Positions 1-5,783 of a DNA stretch of 5,783 nucleotides are shown one piece after another. A model generated the notes under the pieces. It was not told where the DNA came from. It was given only the letters and a program-made list of their open reading frames with translations, and made no database searches. Source of the stretch: Acidobacteriaceae bacterium (GTDB taxonomy: Bacteria; Acidobacteriota; Terriglobia; Terriglobales; Acidobacteriaceae); the NCBI GenBank assembly GCA_003135495.1, contig PLBX01000223.1:10472-16254 (forward strand), in the 5' to 3' direction. A program made the position numbers and the translations under genes. Within the stretch, counting starts at the first letter, position 1. Each line of letters starts with the position of its first letter.

Positions 1-104
1 GGGGGCAAAGCCCCGTTACCACACGTACTTACGCCCGGTCCCGCAAGAATCACTTACAGCGACGTTCCCTGCAAGGTAGCCTGATGGTGGCAATCGGCTT
101 CCAT

Positions 105-109
105 GGAGG
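105..109 (+). promoter_or_regulatory. Shine-Dalgarno site setting the start of the DUF4139 gene
   Basis: GGAGG lies six bases upstream of the ATG at 116. An in-frame TTG at 113 would extend the protein by one residue but would sit only three bases from this site, so the ATG at 116 is the better start. Confidence 0.75.
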
Positions 110-115
110 CGTTTG

Positions 116-1600
116 ATGAACTTTCGCTTCGTCTGTCAGGTTTTCACTTCGGCTGTTCTCTCCGCCAGTCTTTTCGCCCAATCGTCGCAACCATCGCTCA
201 CCATCTATAACCAGGACTTCGCTGTCGTGCGGCAGCAGATTCCTCTCGATTTAAAGTCGGGCGAAAATCAGGTCAACGTCAACGAAATCACCATGCATCT
301 CGAACCGGACTCGGTCGTGCTGCGCGATCCCACCGGCAAGCATGCTTTGCAGATTCTGGAGCAGAACTACCGTGCCGACGCCATTTCCGAGCCGCTTCTG
401 CTTTCGTTTTACGAAGGCAAGACGATCGATTTCGAAACTGCCGGCGGGCAGACAGTTAAAGGCAAAGTAATCCGCAGTGGATATACTCCGCGCAATTATT
501 TCTCAATCAACCGCGGCCAGGAATACTATCCCACTGCCGCGCAACAGCCCGTGATTGAAGTGAACGGTCAATTGCGGTTCACTTTGCCCGGCACGCCAGT
601 CTTTCCCAGCCTCACCGATGACAGCATCCTGAAGCCCCGTTTAGAGTGGTCGCTCACTACCGATAAACCCGGAAAATTTCCCGCCGAATTCTCTTACATA
701 ACCGGCGGCATGAGTTGGGAGGCTGACTACAACATTGTTGCTCCGGACAAGGGCGACATCGTCGACGTGGTGGGCTGGGTGACGATGGATAACCAGACGG
801 GCAAGACCTTCGAGAACGCACGCATCAAGCTGATGGCCGGCGATGTCAACAAAATCCAGCCGGGAATGAATGGCGCGAAAGTTTCCCTGATGGCGATGGC
901 TCGTGCGCCAGAAGCGGCTGGACCTGCGGTAACGGAAAAAGCCTTTGACGAGTACCACCTCTACACGCTAGAACGCGCGACCACGCTTCGCGATCGGGAG
1001 ACCAAGCAGGTTGAATTTATTCATGGCGATAGCGTCACCGCCAAACAGATTTACATCTATGACGGAGCAAAGATCGACGTTAACCGCTACAACTGGGGCT
1101 GGGAGAACATTCGCAACGATCACTCTTATGGCACGGAATCGAATCCCAAAATCTGGGTGATGCGCGAGTTCGTGAACTCGCAGGCCAATCATCTCGGCAT
1201 GCCGCTGCCTAAAGGTCGAGTCCGCTTCTACCGGCGCAATGACGATGGCCAGATCGAGTTCACAGGCGAGAATGTTATCGACCATACTCCTCGCGACGAG
1301 ACGGTTCGTATGTACACCGGAAACGCTTTCGATTTGACCGGAGAACGACGGCGAATCGATTATCTGGTGGAACCAAAAAAGACTTCAGCGACCGAATCAT
1401 TCGAGATCAAGGTGCGCAATCACAAGAAAGAAGCAGTAAATGTGCGAGTAGTTGAACATCTGTACCGGTCAATGAATTGGGACATAGCTTCGAATTCCGC
1501 TGACTACAAAAAGACGGATGCCCGCACCATTGAGTTTCCCATCACCATCCCGCCCGACGGCGAGAAGGTCGTAAACTACACGGCGCACTATAGCTGGTGA
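116..1600 (+). CDS. Exported DUF4139 domain-containing protein, function unknown
   Basis: The predicted protein has 494 residues and begins with a Sec-type signal peptide: a short basic start (Arg4), a hydrophobic stretch over about residues 9-20, and likely cleavage after Ala21 (SLFA|QSS). Cys7 is not in a lipobox, so it is probably a soluble periplasmic or secreted protein. The N-terminal part (about 25-160) is beta-rich, with the opening 'LTIYNQDFAVVR' common in this family. The DUF4139 region runs from about 175 to the C-terminus. It shows a 'GGMSWEADYN' segment near 198-207, an 'MDNQTGKTFENARIKLMAGD' segment near 224-243, and a 'LPKGRVRFYRRNDDG' segment near 364-378 followed by 'GENVIDHTP'. 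These match the family pattern; no catalytic motif is apparent and the family has no established function. The gene is complete, with a good ribosome binding site, and converges on the amidase gene. The family call is from memory of the motifs, so the product is firm only at family level. Confidence 0.9.
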   Translation: MNFRFVCQVFTSAVLSASLFAQSSQPSLTIYNQDFAVVRQQIPLDLKSGENQVNVNEITMHLEPDSVVLRDPTGKHALQILEQNYRADAISEPLLLSFYEGKTIDFETAGGQTVKGKVIRSGYTPRNYFSINRGQEYYPTAAQQPVIEVNGQLRFTLPGTPVFPSLTDDSILKPRLEWSLTTDKPGKFPAEFSYITGGMSWEADYNIVAPDKGDIVDVVGWVTMDNQTGKTFENARIKLMAGDVNKIQPGMNGAKVSLMAMARAPEAAGPAVTEKAFDEYHLYTLERATTLRDRETKQVEFIHGDSVTAKQIYIYDGAKIDVNRYNWGWENIRNDHSYGTESNPKIWVMREFVNSQANHLGMPLPKGRVRFYRRNDDGQIEFTGENVIDHTPRDETVRMYTGNAFDLTGERRRIDYLVEPKKTSATESFEIKVRNHKKEAVNVRVVEHLYRSMNWDIASNSADYKKTDARTIEFPITIPPDGEKVVNYTAHYSW

Positions 1601-1638
1601 GAATGCGTGTGGTGAAGCGAACGATTTTCCGATAGAGG

Positions 1639-1677
1639 GACGGGCATCTCGCCGTCTTGCCGGCGGCGATTTGCCGC
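1639..1677. repeat. Two adjacent GC-rich hairpins in a convergent gap (REP-like or weak bidirectional terminator)
   Basis: The gap between the convergent stop codons holds two inverted repeats. The first pairs GACGG (1639-1643) with CCGTC (1652-1656) around an 8-base loop. The second pairs GCGGC (1663-1667) with GCCGC (1673-1677) around GATTT. A competing stem pairs CGCCG (1650-1654) with CGGCG (1661-1665). No run of T follows on either strand, so a classical intrinsic terminator is not well supported. The position suits either a bidirectional transcription stop or a dispersed intergenic palindrome; which one cannot be decided here. Confidence 0.45.
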
Positions 1678-1687
1678 GCTCCAAGAT

Positions 1688-4177
1688 CTATCGGCGTGCG
1701 GCGGTAGTTTGCAAGTGCGCAACTTGCGTGTGCGGCGACGATTTCTCGTAACGCGCGATTCCCTGATACAGCGCTTCCGCGATCTGCTGGCGATAGGATG
1801 CGCTTTGCAAATTTTGCTCATCCGCGGGACTGCTGACAAAGGAAATCTCCGTCAGAATGGCGGGCATGGTTGTCCCGGTCAATACGACGAAAGCTGAATC
1901 TTTGATGCCGCGATTACGAATGCCGGGACTGTTTGCCGCCAGAGTCGCGTAAAGAGAATGCTGCACGATCGCGGCAAGCTTTCGGGACTCCTCGATTTTT
2001 CCATGCAGCGCATCTGCCGAAAGCGATACAGGCGTCAACTTGGCGGAGGTGCCATCTTCATGTTTTTCAACTTCGCGCGATCCGGGAGCGGAAAATAGAT
2101 TGGAGTAGTAAGTTTCAACTCCTCGCGCCGCCGTCGAACTGCTGTAGTTCGCATGGACCGATACGAACAAATCGGCTTGCCCCTGGTTCGCGAAATCAGC
2201 GCGTTGATCGAGAGGCAAATAAGTATCTTTGTCGCGGGTGAACAGCACCTCGAAGCCAAGGCGCGTTTGCAAGAGCTTGCCCAAGCGCTGCGTGACGTCG
2301 AGCACTAAATCTTTTTCCAGCAGCCCCTGTCGTCCGACCGTTCCTAAATCCCAGCCCCCGTGTCCGGCATCAAGCACAATACGAAGCCTTCCAGTCTTCG
2401 CCAGAGGCACGTCCGCCTTGGCGTTGCCAGAAACTGGCGCGGTAATCGATTTAGCGTTGAGCAAAGCGGCATTAGCGGGCGTTAAAGATTGGCTGGAAGC
2501 AGGGGAATGCGGAGTCGTTCGGTTTGCTCCATTGTTTTTGACGGCAACAGCTTTCTCCGTTCCTCGCAACTCGACCACCAGACGGTAAGGATTCGATTCC
2601 ATGCTGACCGAAAAATTCGAGCCGTCTCGCGTATCGAGCACTATTCGCGTCAGTCCAGGAACGGGCTGGGCGACCCTCACGCGAGTGAGCGATACATCGC
2701 CAACATCCATCGTCGCTCCATCCAACTGGGGCGATAAAACGGTATCGTGCAAGTCGAAATAAATACGCTCCGGTGACATCAGTCGGTGCACTTCGTAAGG
2801 CACCTGATCTTCCATATCAATGACGACGGTGCTGCCCTGGGACGACGACCAATGACGCACTGCGGTAATTTTCGGCAAGGCGGCTAGTTTGTCCGTAGCA
2901 ACTGGGGACATCGATGCGGAATCAGAATCGAGCTTCGGTGGGCTCATCAGATTGTCCGCGGCCACGGGCATTGACACATTTGCCAGCGGCGCTGGCGGCG
3001 CCGTCACCGATCGCGGAGGAACCTGAGTATTGGCGTCTGCCACATTCCTCGCAGCGCTACTGGAGCCGGCTTTACCGTGAGTCTGCATTCCCCACCATGC
3101 CCCAGCGAAAAATAATGCAGCCACCGCCACCATGCCCATTACCACATTCAATCCCGCCCGTGAACTCGCGAGAGACGGACGTGCCAACCATGAAAATGAA
3201 GTTCTCGGATTCGAATCCAATGCATCAACCGAGGGATGTGGAGTTTCTGGTGCGCTCTCCGCCTGTTCGTCTTCAATTTTATTTTCAGCCAACGCAACCA
3301 TTGAAGTTGAATCTGCCGCCGACGGTAATATCACGGGTTGATTGGGAGATGAAATATCGACTGGCGCATTTTGCGGCGTCGGGTCTTCAGCCGTTATACC
3401 GCTCTGCGCGGCAGCGCTTTCTACGGATGGAACGGCCTCAGACAGCGGCAACGCAATCGCGTCAAGTGGAGTCTCGGTCGGGTCCGCTTCGGTCTTTGCC
3501 TGCAGGACCTCATCAGCCACATCCGCCAACCAGTGGATACGCCGGTCTTGATCTTCTGGCTTAAGTGCGGAAAGAACCAGTTCCGCGAACAATTCGAAGC
3601 ACCGGACATTGTGATCCGTAAAGGCTCGCGCACTGGTCGAAAACGCCTGCAACACTCCAAGCTGTTCGCGGCGTCCTCTTAAGGGAACCAGCACAGTTGA
3701 GCGCGCACCCAGTTTGTGAGCAAAGTCGAGGTCAACCCGGCGATCCCTTTCACCATCATCGCAGCGAAGAATGCGCCCTGATTCAAGAGCGTCCCGCAAA
3801 AACTCAGACTCGCCAATAAGCCGGACGCCGCGCCCAACCGGGAGCGGTCCAGCAGCAGCGCGGCAGACCATTTCCGGCAGCTTTGTATCCGATCGCTCCG
3901 CCAATGCAACTATGACGCCATCTGCCCCGCTGATAGCCTGCGCCCGTTCGCAGATCAGCTGCAATACTTCATCGATGATGAAGCGCTCAGTCTCGAATAA
4001 ATCTTGGTCAGGATTGCGGCGGATTCGTATCTGCTCGTGCAGTTCTGAGAAGGCCAGCAGTGCGCGCATCGCCTCCTGCCGCGCAATCGATTCGAGGACG
4101 CGGTTGCCTTCTTGCAGCGGCGAACCGTCGCTGCCCGGGGGCACCACGCACTGGACTCGGGTTGGACTGGCACTCAT
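1688..4177 (-). CDS. GAF-transmembrane-AMIN N-acetylmuramoyl-L-alanine amidase (Amidase_3)
   Basis: This 829-residue enzyme should cleave the amide bond between N-acetylmuramic acid and L-alanine of the peptide stem in peptidoglycan. Domains in order: GAF domain about 61-207; Ala/Pro/Glu-rich probably disordered linker 208-330; one hydrophobic helix about 342-363, preceded by Arg325, Arg333 and Arg340, which favours N-in topology; a second low-complexity linker to about 435; AMIN domain about 436-538, known in this family for envelope targeting; another linker; Amidase_3 about 598-811. The predicted zinc ligands are His606 (in DAGHGG), Glu621 and His675 (in SVHAN), with catalytic Glu777 (in LTEISF), so it should be active. 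There is no cleavable signal peptide; the internal helix would act as an uncleaved anchor. Typical amidases of this family lack the GAF part. The ATG start has only weak Shine-Dalgarno support; GTG codons at residues 11-12 or Met37 are alternatives, and none would affect the GAF domain. The frame is uninterrupted. Confidence 0.93.
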   Translation of the reverse strand: MSASPTRVQCVVPPGSDGSPLQEGNRVLESIARQEAMRALLAFSELHEQIRIRRNPDQDLFETERFIIDEVLQLICERAQAISGADGVIVALAERSDTKLPEMVCRAAAGPLPVGRGVRLIGESEFLRDALESGRILRCDDGERDRRVDLDFAHKLGARSTVLVPLRGRREQLGVLQAFSTSARAFTDHNVRCFELFAELVLSALKPEDQDRRIHWLADVADEVLQAKTEADPTETPLDAIALPLSEAVPSVESAAAQSGITAEDPTPQNAPVDISSPNQPVILPSAADSTSMVALAENKIEDEQAESAPETPHPSVDALDSNPRTSFSWLARPSLASSRAGLNVVMGMVAVAALFFAGAWWGMQTHGKAGSSSAARNVADANTQVPPRSVTAPPAPLANVSMPVAADNLMSPPKLDSDSASMSPVATDKLAALPKITAVRHWSSSQGSTVVIDMEDQVPYEVHRLMSPERIYFDLHDTVLSPQLDGATMDVGDVSLTRVRVAQPVPGLTRIVLDTRDGSNFSVSMESNPYRLVVELRGTEKAVAVKNNGANRTTPHSPASSQSLTPANAALLNAKSITAPVSGNAKADVPLAKTGRLRIVLDAGHGGWDLGTVGRQGLLEKDLVLDVTQRLGKLLQTRLGFEVLFTRDKDTYLPLDQRADFANQGQADLFVSVHANYSSSTAARGVETYYSNLFSAPGSREVEKHEDGTSAKLTPVSLSADALHGKIEESRKLAAIVQHSLYATLAANSPGIRNRGIKDSAFVVLTGTTMPAILTEISFVSSPADEQNLQSASYRQQIAEALYQGIARYEKSSPHTQVAHLQTTAARR

Positions 4178-4273
4178 GATGAGGTTAGTGGCACCGCAAA
4201 AAACCGAAGTATTTATCGTACTGTGGCGGACGAGGTCGCCTGATTGCCGCTCTTGGTTCTACTGCGCTTCGTT

Positions 4274-4417
4274 CTATTGGTCGTGTTCTGCTGTTTCTGG
4301 TTCGACTGCCGCGCCTAGCATTGTTTGCACCCGCATAGCGCACAGTAGGCTGGCTTCAGCGTAATAGTCGGTCGCTCCATACCGCAATGTCCGTTGGTAC
4401 ACGTCCGAGTGTGTCAT
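4274..4417 (-). CDS. Possible small protein of 47 residues, unknown function
   Basis: The reverse strand has an ATG (4415-4417) followed by 46 sense codons and a TAG at 4274-4276. The product starts MTHSDVYQRTLRYGATDYYA and continues with a likely helical segment (EASLLCAMRVQTMLGAA, residues 21-37), then an acidic, Pro/Glu-containing tail. The composition looks like a real protein rather than a shadow frame: balanced charges, an amphipathic core and few Arg/Ser/Pro runs. It lies upstream of the amidase in the same direction, 96 bases before its start, so the two could be co-transcribed. Against it: no clear Shine-Dalgarno sequence precedes the ATG (only GCTGG), the frame stays open upstream without a better start, and I do not recognise the family. 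It could be a chance ORF. Confidence 0.38.
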   Translation of the reverse strand: MTHSDVYQRTLRYGATDYYAEASLLCAMRVQTMLGAAVEPETAEHDQ

Positions 4418-4486
4418 CCAGCATGTAGTGCAGTGTGTAGGGCGAATGCGACGGCGATTTCGGTGACGAGCTACGACCTTTCAGAT

Positions 4487-4515
4487 TTGCTCTCCGCGTC
4501 GATTCGTCTTATGGT
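4487..4515 (+). promoter_or_regulatory. Weak sigma-70-like promoter candidate for the 106-residue gene
   Basis: TTGCTC (4487-4492) and TATGGT (4510-4515) are separated by 17 bases, matching the -35 and -10 consensus at three and four of six positions. Transcription would start near 4522, leaving a short leader containing the GGAG at 4541-4544. The geometry is right but the match is poor, so this is only a candidate. Confidence 0.25.
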
Positions 4516-4540
4516 AAAGATGCAGTCTAAAACCGTATTC

Positions 4541-4544
4541 GGAG
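4541..4544 (+). promoter_or_regulatory. Shine-Dalgarno site placing the start at 4550
   Basis: GGAG stands five bases upstream of the in-frame ATG at 4550. Earlier in-frame ATG codons at 4511 and 4520 have no comparable site, and the ATG that opens the frame at 4394 has none either. Confidence 0.6.
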
Positions 4545-4549
4545 ATGTG

Positions 4550-4870
4550 ATGGCTGACGTCGTCCAGCATAAAAGACCAAAGAATTTTAAAAACTCCTGG
4601 TGGTGGCCGACCAGCTTAGCGGGAGTCGCCGTCGTGGCGTTCCGTGGTTGCTGGCATCGGAAGATGAGCTGGCCGATTGGAATGCGCGGCTATTCGTATC
4701 AGGTTTGCCTGAGCTGTGGCGTTAAGCGTTTGTTCGATGAAGCCACTTTCAGCGCCTACGGGTCCTTTCGTTATGAATTGGAGCAATTAGTTTCCACGCA
4801 AGTTTCCACCCAAGAATCGTCTCGGCAAAAATCCACAGCAATGGCCGAGTTGCGACCACCGGCTTCATGA
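4550..4870 (+). CDS. Small CxH...CxxC zinc-ribbon-like protein, function unknown
   Basis: With the start at 4550 the protein has 106 residues. Its core is Cys34-x-His36, then 'MSWP', a Tyr-containing turn, and Cys53-x-x-Cys56-Gly, followed by 'VKRLFDEATFSAYGSFRYE'. The spacing of Cys/His pairs suggests one bound zinc ion in a ribbon-like fold; this is inference. I recall similar short proteins with C-x-H, 'YxVCLxCG' and 'R.FD' elements as common hypothetical proteins in Acidobacteriota genomes, without known role. The N-terminus has a Trp-rich patch (SWWWP, 16-20) and a short hydrophobic stretch (LAGVAVVAF, 23-31), too short to be a confident membrane helix. The C-terminal 25 residues are polar and probably disordered. 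The frame is open back to 4394, but that extension lacks protein character. The gene converges on the epimerase, with 40 bases between stop codons. Confidence 0.7.
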   Translation: MADVVQHKRPKNFKNSWWWPTSLAGVAVVAFRGCWHRKMSWPIGMRGYSYQVCLSCGVKRLFDEATFSAYGSFRYELEQLVSTQVSTQESSRQKSTAMAELRPPAS

Positions 4871-4910
4871 ACCGAGCAATAGACCGGGGAATCTCATTCG
4901 CTGCCGCCGC

Positions 4911-5783
4911 TCAAACTCCAACCGTCTGCCCTTGCTTCTTGTACCACTCGACCGTGCGGCGCAGACCATCCTCAAAATTCACCAGGACCTTGTAGCCCAG
5001 GTGCTTTTGAGCCAGCGATATGTCGGCCAGAGAATGCTTAATGTCTCCGCCGCGCTCCGCTTCATACTTCACATTTCCCTTGTATCCGGTCAATTCCTTT
5101 AAGGCTTCAAAGGTCTCGTTCAGTGTCGTGCGATCACCGGTAGCGCAGTTAAACACGCGTCCAGCACATTCCGTCGCTGGCGCCGAACATGCCAAAAGAT
5201 TGGCTGATACTGCGTTGTCGATATACGTAAAGTCACGGCTGGTTTCACCGTCGCCAAAAATCGTGGGCTGATCGCCGCGTAGCATCTGCATGCTGAATTT
5301 GGCCAACACACCGGAGTATGGCGAAGATGGATCCTGCCGCGGCCCAAAAATATTGAAGTAACGCAGACACACGGTTTCGAGCCCATAACAGCGGAAGAAC
5401 GAAATCATGTAGAGTTCGCTCGCCAGCTTGGCCACCGCGTAAGGCGAAATCGGATTCGGATTCATGCCCTCATGCTTCGGAAGCGTTGGTGTATCGCCGT
5501 AGGCCGACGATGAGGCCGCATACACTACCCGCCGCACTTTCGCGTCCCGCGCGGCCACCAGAACATTGACTGTGCCGTCAGTATTGGCTCGGTTGCTGCC
5601 GATCGGGTCGAGGACCGATTTCGGCACCGAAGGGATCGCCGCCTGGTGCAGAACGTAATCGACGCCCTTGCACGCGCTATGCATCGCATCCAGATCAAGA
5701 ATGTCAGCTTCGCGGAACTCGATCTTCTTAATCACCTCTGCCAGATTCTCGCGTCTTCCAGTAGAAAAATTATCGATGCCGCG
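4911..5783 (-). CDS. NAD-dependent sugar-nucleotide epimerase (WbpP/TviC-like), N-terminus cut by window edge
   Basis: The window shows 290 C-terminal residues of an extended short-chain dehydrogenase/reductase; relatives have roughly 310-345, so about 30 residues carrying the GxxGxxG nucleotide-binding loop lie beyond the right edge. Numbering from the first visible codon: 'DNFSTGRRENL' at 4-14 is the usual segment after the second beta strand, with Asp4 expected to contact the NAD ribose; 'HQAAIPSVPKS' is at 46-56; 'AASSSAYGD' is at 89-97 with catalytic Ser92/Ser93; Tyr115 and Lys119 form YxxxK; 'RYFNIFGPRQDP' and 'GDGETSRDFTYIDN' follow in the substrate domain. These strings closely resemble WbpP/TviC, which interconvert UDP-GlcNAc and UDP-GalNAc (or the uronic acids) for O-antigen or capsule. 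UDP-glucose 4-epimerase or another activity remains possible, because substrate is hard to read from sequence. A GTG at 5733-5735 could be mistaken for a start, but it lies inside the conserved domain. Confidence 0.9.
   Translation of the reverse strand, partial: RGIDNFSTGRRENLAEVIKKIEFREADILDLDAMHSACKGVDYVLHQAAIPSVPKSVLDPIGSNRANTDGTVNVLVAARDAKVRRVVYAASSSAYGDTPTLPKHEGMNPNPISPYAVAKLASELYMISFFRCYGLETVCLRYFNIFGPRQDPSSPYSGVLAKFSMQMLRGDQPTIFGDGETSRDFTYIDNAVSANLLACSAPATECAGRVFNCATGDRTTLNETFEALKELTGYKGNVKYEAERGGDIKHSLADISLAQKHLGYKVLVNFEDGLRRTVEWYKKQGQTVGV

Larger units (their letters stand above)
4178..4549. other. Mostly non-coding region upstream of the amidase and the small zinc-ribbon-like gene
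   Basis: About 370 bases separate the amidase start from the supported start of the next plus-strand gene. The plus-strand frame open from 4394 reads through part of it, but that stretch has no recognisable protein character and no ribosome binding site at its start. The region holds a possible 47-codon minus-strand ORF (4274-4417) and a weak rightward promoter (4487-4515), both listed separately. For the amidase, an AT-rich patch around 4200-4220 could contain a -10 element, but I find no convincing -35 partner. No RNA gene or riboswitch was recognised. Confidence 0.5.

Noticed and set aside
2..14. GGGGC-AAA-GCCCC hairpin at the left edge as a terminator of an upstream gene
   Set aside because: The stem is only five pairs and no T run follows it; the upstream context is outside the window, so no call is possible.
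641..1285. Two minus-strand frames of 105 codons each inside the DUF4139 gene
   Set aside because: They are antisense to strongly conserved DUF4139 motifs and show no protein character of their own.
2914..3564. Long plus-strand open frame of 216 codons opposite the amidase
   Set aside because: It lies antisense to the linkers, the membrane helix and the end of the GAF domain. Its product is Pro/Ser/Arg-rich with no domain, and the minus-strand gene explains the region fully.
3771..4364. Plus-strand open frame of 197 codons crossing the amidase start
   Set aside because: The product is rich in Ser, Arg and Cys without any recognisable motif, and the left half is antisense to the clear GAF domain.
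4394..4549. N-terminal extension of the small zinc-ribbon-like protein
   Set aside because: There is no ribosome binding site near 4394 and the translated stretch has no recognisable features; GGAG five bases before the ATG at 4550 gives a better start.
5733..5735. GTG as the start of a short, complete epimerase
   Set aside because: The frame continues to the window end through 'DNFSTGRRENL', a conserved segment of the family, so the gene is cut by the edge rather than short.

Overview
The window reads as ordinary chromosomal DNA of moderately high GC. The gene set best fits an Acidobacteriota (Terriglobia-like) soil bacterium. This is an inference from the DUF4139 exported protein, the GAF-AMIN-amidase architecture and a small CxH...CxxC protein of a type I associate with that phylum; no rRNA or marker gene is present to confirm it. 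I see no insertion sequence, CRISPR array, tRNA, rRNA or phage gene.

Layout from left to right. (1) 116-1600, plus strand: a complete exported protein of the DUF4139 family, function unknown. (2) 1601-1687: a short gap between convergent genes holding GC-rich inverted repeats. (3) 1688-4177, minus strand: an 829-residue N-acetylmuramoyl-L-alanine amidase with an unusual plan: cytoplasmic GAF domain, long disordered linker, one transmembrane helix, periplasmic AMIN domain, then a zinc Amidase_3 catalytic domain with all expected metal and catalytic residues. (4) 4178-4549: mostly non-coding, but with a plausible 47-codon minus-strand ORF at 4274-4417 and a weak promoter pointing right. (5) 4550-4870, plus strand: a 106-residue protein with a CxH...CxxC zinc-ribbon-like core; its start is placed by a Shine-Dalgarno sequence well downstream of the longest open frame. 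(6) 4911-5783, minus strand: most of a sugar-nucleotide epimerase of the WbpP/TviC kind, cut at its N-terminus by the window edge.

The amidase (peptidoglycan cleavage) and the epimerase (sugar nucleotides for surface polysaccharide) both concern the cell envelope, and the DUF4139 protein is exported. The alternating gene directions (+, -, -?, +, -) argue against one operon, so any functional link is only thematic. The most unusual item is the amidase, whose domain order suggests a ligand sensed in the cytoplasm could control a cell-wall hydrolase on the other side of the membrane.
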